From: Bacteroidota bacterium
GTDB taxonomy: Bacteria > Bacteroidota > Bacteroidia > Chitinophagales > LD1
NCBI GenBank assembly: GCA_947475165.1
Contig: CANJLD010000012.1
Span: 61,686 to 125,685, forward strand
DNA: 64,000 bases
Direction: 5' to 3'
A model generated the notes under the pieces. The model saw nothing but the letters and a program-made list of their open reading frames with translations, did no database searches and was not told the origin of the DNA. Both the position numbers and the translations under genes were made by a program. Below, one piece after another: positions 10,003 to 18,491 of the stretch (positions are counted from its first letter, which is position 1; each line of letters begins with the position of its first letter).

Positions 10003-10539
10003 TTAAACTTTAGAAAGCAGTTCTACCTTACCGGCTCTGCAATCGTCAATCAGTTTATCCATTTTCTCAGGAGTGAGAAACTCGTGGTAGTAATCGCCTA
10101 ACTGTAACATGGGCGCATAACCGCAGGCACCTAAACATTCCGTTGCTTTCACTGAAAACATTCCATCGGAAGTTACCTGTCCTTCTTCTACGCCTAATTT
10201 ATTGAGGGTATAATCAATCAAATCTTCTGCTCCACGCGTAACGCAGCAACTTGTTCTGCAAAATTCAAACATGAATTTGCCCACCGGTTTCTGATTATAC
10301 ATGGTATAAAAAGAAGCCACTTCGTAAACTTCAATAGGCTTAATAGAAAGAACCTCCGCCACTTTATCCATTGCTTCTATCGATAACCAGTTATCGTTGC
10401 CATCCTGCACTTCGTGAAGAATAGTGAGCAAGGCACTTTTCCTTTTCCCTTCCGGAAAACGCGATTTCAATTCCTCAATTCGCTTAAGTGTAGCGTCTGA
10501 AAGCTTTACTTCTTTACTACTATTTGTAACTAAACTCAT
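10003..10539 (-). CDS. nuoE: NADH-quinone oxidoreductase subunit E (complex I, 2Fe-2S)
   Basis: The 178-residue thioredoxin-like ferredoxin subunit has ligands C94 and C99 (C-x4-C) and C135 and C139 (C-x3-C, in ECLGACG) for the N1a [2Fe-2S] cluster. NuoE belongs to the NADH-oxidising N module with NuoF and NuoG. Here it is the last nuo gene: the next gene downstream is the haloperoxidase, not nuoF, so the rest of complex I must be encoded elsewhere. The 42 bp between nuoD and nuoE is almost filled by a dispersed palindromic repeat. The ATG at 10539 gives a normal-length protein. Confidence 0.96.
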   Translation of the reverse strand: MSLVTNSSKEVKLSDATLKRIEELKSRFPEGKRKSALLTILHEVQDGNDNWLSIEAMDKVAEVLSIKPIEVYEVASFYTMYNQKPVGKFMFEFCRTSCCVTRGAEDLIDYTLNKLGVEEGQVTSDGMFSVKATECLGACGYAPMLQLGDYYHEFLTPEKMDKLIDDCRAGKVELLSKV

Positions 10540-10548
10540 ATTCCGTTC

Positions 10549-10584
10549 TGTATTTAAGTCCCCTTTAGGGGATTTAGGGGTTTA
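10549..10584 (-). repeat. Stop-codon-adjacent palindromic repeat, copy 1
   Basis: This copy lies between nuoD and nuoE. On the plus strand it reads TGTATTTAAG, then CCCCTTTAGGGG (a perfect palindrome), then ATTTAGGGG and TTTA. The final TTA is the reverse complement of the nuoD stop codon TAA. Three other copies in this window have the same arrangement. Confidence 0.9.
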
Positions 10585-11820
10585 TGCATCCAACTCTCCG
10601 GCAATTACATTCAGCGAACTCAAAATCAAAATGGCATCGCTCAGGTAACCTCCTTTAATCATTTCGGTGTAGGCCTGGTAATAAATAAAGCATGGTCTAC
10701 GGAAATGCAGGCGATACGGAACACGGCTTCCATCACTTACTAAATAAAAACCAAGTTCGCCATTGCCGCCTTCTACTGCATGATACACCTCACCTTTTGG
10801 CACCGGTATTTCGCCCATCACAATCTTGAAGTGATAGATAAGTGCCTCCATGTTATTGTAAACATCTTCTTTAGGCGGCAGATAATAATCCGGCACATCG
10901 GCATGATAAGGGCCTTCCGGCATTTTATCAATTGCCTGCTGAATGATTTTCAAACTTTCCCAAACTTCTGCATTGCGAACGCAATATCTATCGTAAGTAT
11001 CTCCCGATCTACCTACCGGTATATCAAACTCAAAATCCTGGTAAGAAGAATACGGATTCATTTTACGGACATCATAATCAACTCCTGCAGCTCGCAGGTT
11101 AGGACCGGTGAAGCCATAAGCCATTGCTTTTTCTGCAGAGATTGCACCCACGTTTACGCAGCGGTCAATAAATATTCTGTTGCGCGAAACCAATGTTTCA
11201 AATTCTTTAAACGCCACCGGAAACTCTTTCATAAAAGCGTTCAGCTTTCTAAAACCGGTATCGCTCAAATCTCTTTCCAATCCTCCAATGCGCCCCATGT
11301 TAGTTGTCAAGCGGGCACCGCAAAGTTCTTCGTAAATCTCATACACCTTCTCGCGGTATTGCATTACGTAAAGGAAACCCGTAAAGGCACCGGCATCTAC
11401 AGCAAGAATTGAATTACAGATGAGGTGGTCGGTAATACGCGCCAACTCCATCATAATTACACGGATGTATTGTGCGCGTTTCGGAACTTCAATATTCAGC
11501 AATTTCTCCACCGTTAACCACCAACCCATGTTATTGATAGGCGATGAACAATAGTTCATCCGGTCGGTAAGCGGAGTGATTTGATAGAAGGGGCGGTTCT
11601 CGGCAATTTTCTCGAAAGCACGGTGGATGTAACCGATGGTTGGCTCTGCATCTAAAATTTTCTCACCATCCATCAGCAGCACGTTCTGAAATATTCCGTG
11701 CGTAGCGGGGTGAGTTGGTCCGAGGTTGAGAATAGAAAGCTCGCTTCCGTCCTCATTCTCGCGCTGACGAATCATGTCAGCGTATTTATCTTCTATTGAT
11801 TTTAAAACTATTTCGCTCAT
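10582..11820 (-). CDS. nuoD: NADH-quinone oxidoreductase subunit D (complex I, 49-kDa type)
   Basis: NuoD lies at the quinone-binding site in the peripheral arm of complex I. The start LGPTHPATHG and the central DRMNYCSSP and GFTGPNLRAAG segments are diagnostic. I use ATG 11820 (MSEIVLKSIEDKY, 412 residues) rather than the in-frame start six codons upstream: it falls just after the nuoC stop and removes an overlap. The stop codon TAA forms the end of a dispersed palindromic repeat. It is co-directional with nuoA, nuoB, nuoC and nuoE. Confidence 0.97.
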   Translation of the reverse strand: MSEIVLKSIEDKYADMIRQRENEDGSELSILNLGPTHPATHGIFQNVLLMDGEKILDAEPTIGYIHRAFEKIAENRPFYQITPLTDRMNYCSSPINNMGWWLTVEKLLNIEVPKRAQYIRVIMMELARITDHLICNSILAVDAGAFTGFLYVMQYREKVYEIYEELCGARLTTNMGRIGGLERDLSDTGFRKLNAFMKEFPVAFKEFETLVSRNRIFIDRCVNVGAISAEKAMAYGFTGPNLRAAGVDYDVRKMNPYSSYQDFEFDIPVGRSGDTYDRYCVRNAEVWESLKIIQQAIDKMPEGPYHADVPDYYLPPKEDVYNNMEALIYHFKIVMGEIPVPKGEVYHAVEGGNGELGFYLVSDGSRVPYRLHFRRPCFIYYQAYTEMIKGGYLSDAILILSSLNVIAGELDA

Positions 11821-11821
11821 C

Positions 11822-12352
11822 TCAATTTGAATTTGCATTCACCGGAATTCTTCCAAAATATCTATCGTCTTTATCGGTTCTTCCCTGGTCTTCTAACGGA
11901 AACTCCTTACGCATCGGGAACGAAATCATTTCATCCATATTCAAAATGCGCTTTAAATCAGGGTGACCGTTGAAAATGATTCCGTAAAAATCATACGCTT
12001 CGCGCTCCATCCAGTTAGCGCATGTAAACAAGCGCGTAGCTGTTTCTATTTCAGGATTCTCTCCATTCAAATATGCCTTAAAGCGAATACGCACATTATC
12101 TACCCAATTATGCATCTGATACATCATGGCAAACTGTCTTTCCACTCCGTTATCGGGAAAATGAATTCCGCCCATGGTGGTGAGAAAATTGAAACGAAGC
12201 GTTTCATCATCGCGCAAAAACTGTATCAACTCAATTGCTTTATCGCTGCTTATTTCAAACGTTAGCATCTCGTAAGGCTCGGTAAAGTTTGTTACTGCTT
12301 CTCCGAACTTATCAGTTATTTTTTGAATTATTATTTCGTTAGAAAGCGTCAT
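11822..12352 (-). CDS. nuoC: NADH-quinone oxidoreductase subunit C (complex I, 30-kDa type)
   Basis: The 176-residue protein has the subunit C core (TTMGGIHFPD, then a conserved region ending CANWMEREAYDFYGI) and the C-terminal block ILNMDEMISFPMRKEFPLED, which packs against NuoD. In this phylum nuoC and nuoD are separate genes, as here. The nuoD start directly follows its stop. The intergenic gap to nuoB is occupied end to end by one copy of the dispersed palindromic repeat, whose first base is in the nuoC start codon. Confidence 0.96.
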   Translation of the reverse strand: MTLSNEIIIQKITDKFGEAVTNFTEPYEMLTFEISSDKAIELIQFLRDDETLRFNFLTTMGGIHFPDNGVERQFAMMYQMHNWVDNVRIRFKAYLNGENPEIETATRLFTCANWMEREAYDFYGIIFNGHPDLKRILNMDEMISFPMRKEFPLEDQGRTDKDDRYFGRIPVNANSN

Positions 12353-12388
12353 GTATTCAAAGTCCCCTTTAGGGGATTTAGGGGTTTA
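12352..12388 (-). repeat. Stop-codon-adjacent palindromic repeat, copy 2
   Basis: This copy fills the whole nuoB-nuoC gap. It has TGTATTCAAAGT, then CCCCTTTAGGGG, then ATTTAGGGG and TTTA. Its last three bases are the complement of the nuoB TAA stop, and it reaches to the nuoC start codon. As RNA it would form a hairpin between two cistrons of one operon. Confidence 0.9.
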
Positions 12389-12952
12389 ATTCACATTTAT
12401 TCCGTAACTCGCTAAAAGTGCTTTGTACTCCGGAGATTCTCTTCTGGTAAACTGTTCTGTCTTTACCAAATCCTGCAATTTCATTACACCGTCAAGTATT
12501 TGCTCAGGACGCGGAGGACAACCCGGCACATAAACATCTACCGGTATAATTTTATCAATGCCCTGCAACACAGAATAAGTATCAAACACGCCACCCGAAC
12601 AAGCACAGGCACCAACAGCAATTACCCAACGCGGCTCTGCCATTTGTTCGTAAACCTGACGTAAAACCGGTCCCATCTTTTTAGCAATGGTTCCCATTAC
12701 CAACAACATATCTGCCTGACGCGGAGAAAAACTCGGACGCTCTGAACCAAAACGAGCTAAATCGTAATTGGCACCCATGGTTGCCATAAACTCAATACCA
12801 CAACAAGAGGTGGCAAAGGGCAAAGGCCAAAGCGATTTTGAACGCGCTAAACCAACAATCTTATCAATTGAAGTCAACTGAAAACCCGGACCATTATAGC
12901 CCTGTTCGGTTGGTTTCAGTTCAACATTTACATTACTTCCTATTTCTGCCAT
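12386..12952 (-). CDS. nuoB: NADH-quinone oxidoreductase subunit B (complex I, N2 cluster)
   Basis: This 188-residue subunit has the four ligands of the terminal [4Fe-4S] cluster N2: C50 and C51 (CCGIEF), C116 and C145 (CPPRPE). The spacings (65 and 29 residues) match those of the E. coli protein. N2 passes electrons to quinone at the NuoB-NuoD interface. It starts 14 bp downstream of nuoA. Its stop codon is the end of palindromic repeat copy 2. Confidence 0.97.
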   Translation of the reverse strand: MAEIGSNVNVELKPTEQGYNGPGFQLTSIDKIVGLARSKSLWPLPFATSCCGIEFMATMGANYDLARFGSERPSFSPRQADMLLVMGTIAKKMGPVLRQVYEQMAEPRWVIAVGACACSGGVFDTYSVLQGIDKIIPVDVYVPGCPPRPEQILDGVMKLQDLVKTEQFTRRESPEYKALLASYGINVN

Positions 12953-12966
12953 GATTCAAATTTATT

Positions 12967-13329
12967 TTACTCCCACTCCAATGCGCCCTTCTTAATTACA
13001 TAGAAAAACCCGATTAAGAGCAAGCCCATAAACATCATCATTTTCCAAAAGCCATCCATTCCCATTTCGCGAAAGTTAACCGCCCACGGGTAAAGGAAAA
13101 TTACTTCCACATCGAACAACACAAACAGAATGGCTACCAGAAAATACTTAACCGAAAAAGGAATACGCGCATTGCCGTGTTGAGCAATACCGCATTCAAA
13201 CGAAGCATCTTTGTTTTTTGAACTTCTGCGAGGACCTATATAATGCGAAAGCGCAAGCATTACGGCAATAAACACTGCCACAAAAACAAACTGAATTAAG
13301 ATAGGTAAATAATCTGCGTTGGTAGTCAT
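12967..13329 (-). CDS. nuoA: NADH-quinone oxidoreductase subunit A (complex I membrane subunit)
   Basis: This 120-residue protein has three hydrophobic helices (about residues 8-28, 64-84 and 92-112) and the conserved loop YECGI-type segment, here SFECGIAQHG, with LFDVEVIFLYPW before the third helix. NuoA is part of the membrane arm near the quinone channel. It is the first nuo gene in this cluster; the LysM-domain gene lies 79 bp upstream on the same strand and may or may not share the transcript. Confidence 0.97.
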   Translation of the reverse strand: MTTNADYLPILIQFVFVAVFIAVMLALSHYIGPRRSSKNKDASFECGIAQHGNARIPFSVKYFLVAILFVLFDVEVIFLYPWAVNFREMGMDGFWKMMMFMGLLLIGFFYVIKKGALEWE

Positions 13330-13408
13330 TATCCTCTTTTTAAAAGCGCGACAAAAATAAACTTAGCGAGGAGAATTAAAACGAAATTACTAACAAATTA
13401 AGCAGGCT

Positions 13409-14161
13409 TTAATTAGCCGAGAACGAAGCTACCTCTACCAGGAACTTTTCGTCCAAAGCACCCAGGTCTTTAGCGGCTTTGCTGCTTAGTTTTACGGTAA
13501 TATCGCTTCCAGCATCTATTGGGGGAACTTTGCCTATTACTTTTACAAAAACAGTTTTGTGGTTCATCAGATTAGTAACGCGTATCACCGAACCCATTTC
13601 GGCATTGCTGTAAAAAGCAAGATTTTGATTACCTGAAGTGGCTTCATCCAGATAATTCGCTGCGCCCTTATCGCGTTTAATTTTATATCCCTGCGAAGAA
13701 TATTGATTGAAAATTACCGGATATTCTGCCGCATTGCTCGAAGTGGTTTTTAAACCTTGTATAATAACTACCGGTTTCGAAGTTTCAACAACTGCTTGTG
13801 GTTTCGGCATTATGGTTGGCTCAGGATTAACTGCCTGTGCCCTTTCAGGCATTGCTGTGCGCACACGAACATCTTCTTCTCTCCAAGGAGTATCGGATGT
13901 ACTCGGCACATATACTGGTTTATTAATAGCCTGTGGTTTGTTGCCGCTACCGGGAATAAGAATATGCTGACCAATCTTTACCCCGTATTGCGTAGAGAAG
14001 TTATTAGCCTTTGCAATGGCATATACCGTAACTCCGTATTTCTTAGAAATAGAATAAAGCGTTTCGCCTTTCTTCACTACGTGCTTAGTAGGCTGCTGGG
14101 TGGCTTCTACCAACAAACAAAACACAAGAAACAATAAACCTGTTGCCAAAATCTTCTTCAT
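13409..14161 (-). CDS. Secreted LysM protein with C-terminal double-psi beta-barrel domain
   Basis: The 250-residue protein has a signal peptide, then one LysM repeat at about residues 26-71 (HVVKKGETLYSISKKYGVT to HILIPG), a proline-rich linker, and a C-terminal region (about 150-247) with GSVIRVTNLMNHKTVFVKVIG and the VKLSSKAAKDLG helix, which is RlpA-like. LysM binds peptidoglycan glycans; RlpA-like barrels act on or bind denuded glycan in some proteins, but the catalytic Asp/His pair is not obvious to me, so enzymatic activity is unproven. It is upstream of nuoA and divergent from the NfeD-type protease. Confidence 0.85.
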   Translation of the reverse strand: MKKILATGLLFLVFCLLVEATQQPTKHVVKKGETLYSISKKYGVTVYAIAKANNFSTQYGVKIGQHILIPGSGNKPQAINKPVYVPSTSDTPWREEDVRVRTAMPERAQAVNPEPTIMPKPQAVVETSKPVVIIQGLKTTSSNAAEYPVIFNQYSSQGYKIKRDKGAANYLDEATSGNQNLAFYSNAEMGSVIRVTNLMNHKTVFVKVIGKVPPIDAGSDITVKLSSKAAKDLGALDEKFLVEVASFSAN

Positions 14162-14211
14162 ACTTTCAACATTTATTTAATACGCAAAGGTATTCGCAGT
14201 ATTATTGCACC

Positions 14212-15552
14212 ATGAAGCTAAGTCACCACATACTAACATCTTTTGTACTTCTATTGTGCAGTATTGTAAACGCACAAGCGCAAAACAAAATTGTCTACCG
14301 GTTTCAGATTCAGGAAGAAATTGGTCCGAGCATGAGCCGGTTGACCGAAACGGCAATTAAAGAAGCCGAAGAAATGAAGGCTGATTATATTCTGATAGAT
14401 ATGAATACGTATGGCGGATTAGTGCTGGATGGCGATAACATTCGCACCGCGCTTTTGAAAACTAAAATTCCTACAATTGTTTTTGTGCGCAACAACGCAG
14501 CCAGTGCCGGTGCTTTAATTGCTATTGCCTGCGATAGTATTTACATGACACCCGGTTCTACAATTGGTGCAGCAAGTGTAGTTAACGGTGAAGGCGAATT
14601 GATGCCCGAGAAATATCAAAGCTATATGCGCAAAAAGATGCGCGCCACTGCTGAAGAAACCGGTCGCAATCCTTTGATTGCTGAAGGCATGACGGACGAA
14701 AACTTAGTGATTGATTCTATTAAGGAAAAAGGAAAGATTGTAACCTTTAGCACTAAAGAAGCTATTAAATATGGCTACTGCAATGGCGAAGTGGAAACGC
14801 CCGAAGATATTCTGCCGAAGTTGAAAGGAGGAAATTACACGATTGTAGAGCATGAAAGTAGTTGGGTAGAATCGTTTGTGTTATGGTTGGTGAACCCTGC
14901 CATCAGCGGTGTTTTTTTGTTGGTTATTTTCGGGGGAATCTATTTCGAGTTTAAGGCACCGGGCACTTTCCTGCCTATTGCTGTATCGTTAGTAGCAGCT
15001 ATGTTTTACTTCGCTCCGCTTTATCTGGAAGGACTGGCGGCTAATTGGGAAATACTTCTTTTTGCCACCGGTATCATCCTGATTCTGCTTGAAATATTTG
15101 TAATTCCCGGTTTTGGTATTGCGGGTATCAGCGGAATAGTGCTGACTGTTATGGGGCTAACGCTGGCGCTGGTGCGCAATATCGATTTCGATTTCAGCTT
15201 TGTGCCAAAAGGAAGTGTAGCCATGAGTTTTCTAATGGTAAGCGTGGCAATGGCTCTGCCCCTTGTTTTGCTTATTGCTTTCGGGCAGAAAATTTTCAAC
15301 TCTTCTGCTTTTAAAAAGATGGGCGTAGAGGCAGAAATGAAAACATCTGACGGCTATTCTATCCGCAATAATTCTTTACAAAATTTAATCGGAAGCGCAG
15401 GAACGGCTGTTACCAATCTTCGCCCCTCAGGTAGAATTGAAATAAGTGGTGAGCAATACGATTCGGTTGCCGACACCGGTTTTATTTCAAGCGGTATAGA
15501 AGTAAAAGTAATTGCGGTAAGATCGACTTACTTAGTAGTGAGTCAGAAATAG
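14212..15552 (+). CDS. NfeD-type membrane-bound ClpP-class serine protease
   Basis: I choose ATG 14212 (MKLSHHILTSFVLLL), which gives a proper signal peptide and avoids overlap with the divergent LysM gene; the frame is open to 14143. The 446-residue protein has a ClpP-like domain (about residues 27-215) with nucleophile S98 in NAASAGALIA, four or more hydrophobic segments from about 225 to 370, and a C-terminal NfeD beta-barrel (OB fold). Such long NfeD proteins work with stomatin/SPFH partners in membrane protein quality control. No stomatin gene is adjacent. Confidence 0.92.
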   Translation: MKLSHHILTSFVLLLCSIVNAQAQNKIVYRFQIQEEIGPSMSRLTETAIKEAEEMKADYILIDMNTYGGLVLDGDNIRTALLKTKIPTIVFVRNNAASAGALIAIACDSIYMTPGSTIGAASVVNGEGELMPEKYQSYMRKKMRATAEETGRNPLIAEGMTDENLVIDSIKEKGKIVTFSTKEAIKYGYCNGEVETPEDILPKLKGGNYTIVEHESSWVESFVLWLVNPAISGVFLLVIFGGIYFEFKAPGTFLPIAVSLVAAMFYFAPLYLEGLAANWEILLFATGIILILLEIFVIPGFGIAGISGIVLTVMGLTLALVRNIDFDFSFVPKGSVAMSFLMVSVAMALPLVLLIAFGQKIFNSSAFKKMGVEAEMKTSDGYSIRNNSLQNLIGSAGTAVTNLRPSGRIEISGEQYDSVADTGFISSGIEVKVIAVRSTYLVVSQK

Positions 15553-15650
15553 GCTTTTAGATTAATCTAATAATTAAGTCTGCATACTGTATTTTACATA
15601 CGGCTTTTGCTTACTTTCTTAATTTAGAAAATATAAATTTGTCTTATTCA

Positions 15651-16367
15651 ATGAGAGTCACTGGTATCATCCCTTCGCGTTACGCATCTACCCGCTTTCC
15701 CGGAAAGCCGCTGGCAGATATTGGTGGCAAGACTATGATACGCAGAGTATATGAACAGGCAAGCCAATCCAAATTGCTTAGCGAAGTAATTGTTGCCACC
15801 GATGATGAACGCATTTTTAAAGAAGTAGAAAGCTTTGGCGGAAAAGTGGTGATGACTTCTACCGAACATAAGAATGGAACAGAACGTTGTGCCGAAGTAG
15901 CAGCAAAGATAGATGCCGATGTTATCATCAACATACAAGGTGATGAACCATTTATTGAACCGGTGCAAATAGATTTACTGGCAGATTGTTTTAACGAAGT
16001 CGATACACAAATAGCCACGCTTATTCGTAAAATAGATTGGGATGATGAACTTCGGAATCCTTCGCGCATTAAGGTAGTGTTGAACAAGAAAAACGAGGCG
16101 ATGTATTTCAGCCGAAGCATTATTCCGAATCCGATTTCAAAACAACACTTCGATGAACTGGAGTTTTACCTGCACATAGGCATTTATGGTTTCCGTAAAG
16201 AAGTATTGATGGAATTAGTAAAACTGCCACCTACTCCGCTCGAAGGAACTGAAAGCCTTGAACAACTTCGTTGGTTAGAAAACAGCTACCGCATTAAATG
16301 CAAAGAAACCAGCCATATCAGCGTATCTATTGATACACCGCAGGATTTAGAGAATCTGCAACTGTAG
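15651..16367 (+). CDS. kdsB: 3-deoxy-manno-octulosonate cytidylyltransferase KdsB
   Basis: The enzyme activates Kdo with CTP for lipopolysaccharide inner-core synthesis in the cytoplasm. The 238-residue product from ATG 15651 starts directly with the nucleotidyltransferase motif TGIIPSRYASTRFPGKPL; a TTG four codons upstream is less likely. NIQGDEPFIEP and the C-terminal EGTESLEQLRWLE substrate segment are present. It lies 98 bp after the NfeD gene on the same strand and is convergent with rocD. The 38-bp gap between the two stop codons is essentially one copy of the palindromic repeat. Confidence 0.97.
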   Translation: MRVTGIIPSRYASTRFPGKPLADIGGKTMIRRVYEQASQSKLLSEVIVATDDERIFKEVESFGGKVVMTSTEHKNGTERCAEVAAKIDADVIINIQGDEPFIEPVQIDLLADCFNEVDTQIATLIRKIDWDDELRNPSRIKVVLNKKNEAMYFSRSIIPNPISKQHFDELEFYLHIGIYGFRKEVLMELVKLPPTPLEGTESLEQLRWLENSYRIKCKETSHISVSIDTPQDLENLQL

Positions 16368-16369
16368 TT

Positions 16370-16405
16370 TGTATTCAAGTCCCCTTTAGGGGATTTAGGG
16401 GTTTA
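16370..16405 (-). repeat. Stop-codon-adjacent palindromic repeat, copy 3
   Basis: This copy has the same sequence as copies 1 and 2 (TGTATTCAAGT, CCCCTTTAGGGG, ATTTAGGGG, TTTA). It lies between convergent kdsB and rocD and ends one base before the complement of the rocD TGA stop. It could also terminate transcription between the two genes. Confidence 0.9.
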
Positions 16406-17638
16406 TCACTTAAACTCCTTAAAACTCTTCTTGATAATTTCAATGCAATCATCAATCTGCTCTTTGCTGATGCACAAAGGCGGAGAAAGACGAATGATAT
16501 AATGGTGAGTCGGCTTAGCAAGCAAACCGTGTTCAGCAAACTTCAGGCACAAATCCCCTCCGCAGTTTTCATCATTGGTTTTAAGCACAATGGCATTCAG
16601 CAATCCCTTTCCGCGTATCTCCTTAATCAAAGGATGCTTGATTTTCTCCAGTTCATTCCTAAAGTACTTGCCAAGGTAGAAAGCATTGTATACCAAGTTC
16701 TCATCCTTTATTATCTGAAGTGCCGCCATCGCCACTTTACAAGCCAAAGGATTGCCGCCATAAGTAGAGCCATGCTCTCCGGGCTTAATCAAAGTCATAA
16801 TAGGGTCATCGCAAAGCACAGCTGATACCGGAAGTGTTCCGCCACTCAATGCTTTACCCAAAATCAAAATATCGGGACGAACTTCTTCCCAATCACAGGC
16901 GAGCATTTTGCCCGTTCTGCCCAAACCCGTTTGCACTTCATCGGCAATAAATAGCACGCCAGCTTTCTCACATAAGTATTTTGCTTTCGCTAAATAATGT
17001 TCATCAGGAACAACAACACCGGCTTCTCCTTGAATTGGCTCCACCATAAACCCACACACGTCTTTATCCTCTAAAGCGGCACTCAATGCTTTCAAATCAT
17101 TATAAAGAACATGAACAAAGTTCGGAACAAAAGGACCGAAGCCTTTATAGCTAGAAGGATCAGTAGATGCAGAAATTGCCAACAGTGTTCTGCCGTGAAA
17201 ATTGTTTTCAGGAACAATAATCTTGGCTTTCTTATCCTTGATGCCTTTTACTTCATAACCCCATCTGCGAGCTAACTTGATAGCTGTTTCCACTGCTTCA
17301 ACTCCGGTGTTCATCGGTAACACCTTATCATAACCAAAGTATTCAGTAATGTATTTTTCATATTCGCCCAGTACAGAATTATGAAACGCGCGTGAAGTAA
17401 GCGTGAGCTTCTCTGCCTGTTTCTTCATTACATCTACAATCAACTGGTGGCAATGCCCTTGGTTAACGGCTGAGTAAGCAGAAAGAAAATCGTAATAGCG
17501 TTTACCGTCTACATCCCACATATACACTCCGCGGGCGCGGTCAATTACTACCGGCAGCGGATGGTAATTATGCGCTCCGTAGCGTTCTTCCAGTTCAATC
17601 AGTTGTTCGGCTCTGGTTAAGGCGGTATCTACTGTCAT
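16406..17638 (-). CDS. rocD: Ornithine--oxo-acid transaminase
   Basis: The 410-residue class III aminotransferase interconverts ornithine and glutamate semialdehyde using PLP. It begins with the family-typical region [15 protein letters not shown] and the [16 protein letters not shown] block, then has [12 protein letters not shown], the PLP-phosphate and aspartate region [14 protein letters not shown], and the Schiff-base lysine in ILGKALSGG. It is intact. The neighbour 3' to it is kdsB (convergent), with repeat copy 3 in between. A 288-bp region lies upstream, before the next gene. It appears to be a stand-alone transcription unit. Confidence 0.96.
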   Translation of the reverse strand: MTVDTALTRAEQLIELEERYGAHNYHPLPVVIDRARGVYMWDVDGKRYYDFLSAYSAVNQGHCHQLIVDVMKKQAEKLTLTSRAFHNSVLGEYEKYITEYFGYDKVLPMNTGVEAVETAIKLARRWGYEVKGIKDKKAKIIVPENNFHGRTLLAISASTDPSSYKGFGPFVPNFVHVLYNDLKALSAALEDKDVCGFMVEPIQGEAGVVVPDEHYLAKAKYLCEKAGVLFIADEVQTGLGRTGKMLACDWEEVRPDILILGKALSGGTLPVSAVLCDDPIMTLIKPGEHGSTYGGNPLACKVAMAALQIIKDENLVYNAFYLGKYFRNELEKIKHPLIKEIRGKGLLNAIVLKTNDENCGGDLCLKFAEHGLLAKPTHHYIIRLSPPLCISKEQIDDCIEIIKKSFKEFK

Positions 17639-17892
17639 TTTCTATCGATTTTGGTGATGTAAAAATATGAAATGAGGCGAAATGGGTTTTAGGTTATAAA
17701 ATATGACTGAAAGACAGCCATGAAACACGCATGGTTGCGCGAAAAAAATATTCTGAAAATAAAGTTGCCGAAACATACTAAACCTGTTAAAGAATCGTTT
17801 TAGCGGGCTTCATCCATTGACAAAAACAAGATGCTGCCTTATATTGCTCGAGTTATAATTACCTTCTGCTGAAATATTCGGAAAAATTTGTT

Positions 17893-17900
17893 TAATTTTG
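17893..17900 (+). promoter_or_regulatory. Bacteroidota -7 promoter box (TAATTTTG)
   Basis: TAATTTTG matches the phylum consensus TAnnTTTG and lies 26 bp upstream of ATG 17927, a suitable distance for a short leader. I see no convincing -33 TTTG at the right spacing. Confidence 0.5.
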
Positions 17901-17926
17901 CAGTCCACATTTTAAAAACAATCCGT

Positions 17927-18130
17927 ATGAACTTACAAGAAAAAATTCAGGTAATTGAAGAGGATGTAGATATTTTGAAAAAAGGAATTGACCGTGTGGT
18001 TGAAAAATATCCGCTCCCAATCGGGATATTAGTTCGCGGAAATAAATCTGGTTTATCGGTAACTATCGATAAGAACTTTGATAAAGTTCCTATGGAAGTT
18101 TTTACACGTAGGCGTTTAGCTCAATCTTAA
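17927..18130 (+). CDS. Small protein of unknown function (67 residues)
   Basis: I chose ATG 17927 (MNLQEKIQVIEEDVDILKKG) because a promoter-like box lies just upstream and the 13 codons before it are not conserved-looking. The product is soluble and charged: an amphipathic helix at residues 2-25, then a mixed region ending RRRLAQS. I do not recognise a family. Its 3' end overlaps the convergent 114-residue gene by 29 bp, which is unusual for this gene-loose region. The codon composition looks like its neighbours. Confidence 0.55.
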   Translation: MNLQEKIQVIEEDVDILKKGIDRVVEKYPLPIGILVRGNKSGLSVTIDKNFDKVPMEVFTRRRLAQS

Positions 18131-18446
18131 CACCGGCACGTGCCATAAACACGTCTACGCTCATATCTATCCAAACCTTGTTCAAAGGTTCAGAGTTTAA
18201 TATCAGTGCAACTGTGTAGTGTTTATCAGGGAATGACTGTAACAGGTTTTCCGGCATTGTGTTATGCACGTTAGTTTCATACGAAACCACAAATTCTTTT
18301 CTTGATTTCAAATCGAAAGGCACTACTACAAACTCGCGCCATTCAAAACTTGAACCGTCTTTAAAAACAATGGGAGACTTATGTTCGTGAGTTAAATAGT
18401 TGCGAAGGCGTTTAGCGGCTGCGAGCGATGTTTTGAATTCTTCCAT
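18102..18446 (-). CDS. Conserved-looking hypothetical protein (114 residues)
   Basis: This is an open frame with a good ATG at 18446, encoding a soluble protein without signal peptide or membrane segment. The N-terminus is helical and basic (LAAAKRLRNYLTHEH); the rest alternates hydrophobic and polar residues, as expected of a beta-rich fold (EFVVVPFDL, YTVALILN, VWIDMSVDVFMARAG). I do not recognise a family. It lies 45 bp upstream-side of the threonine aldolase stop codon region on the same strand but is separated by its own start, so no operon is implied. Its 3' end overlaps the convergent small gene. Confidence 0.6.
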   Translation of the reverse strand: MEEFKTSLAAAKRLRNYLTHEHKSPIVFKDGSSFEWREFVVVPFDLKSRKEFVVSYETNVHNTMPENLLQSFPDKHYTVALILNSEPLNKVWIDMSVDVFMARAGVKIELNAYV

Positions 18447-18491
18447 ATTGTAATTGGCAAAACAGATTGTGTTTTGCGGGGGCGAAGATAC

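Noticed and set aside
17720..17803. 27-codon plus-strand frame upstream of the 67-residue gene
   Set aside because: It has an ATG and a basic composition but no promoter, RBS or recognisable pattern; likely chance in an AT-rich gap.
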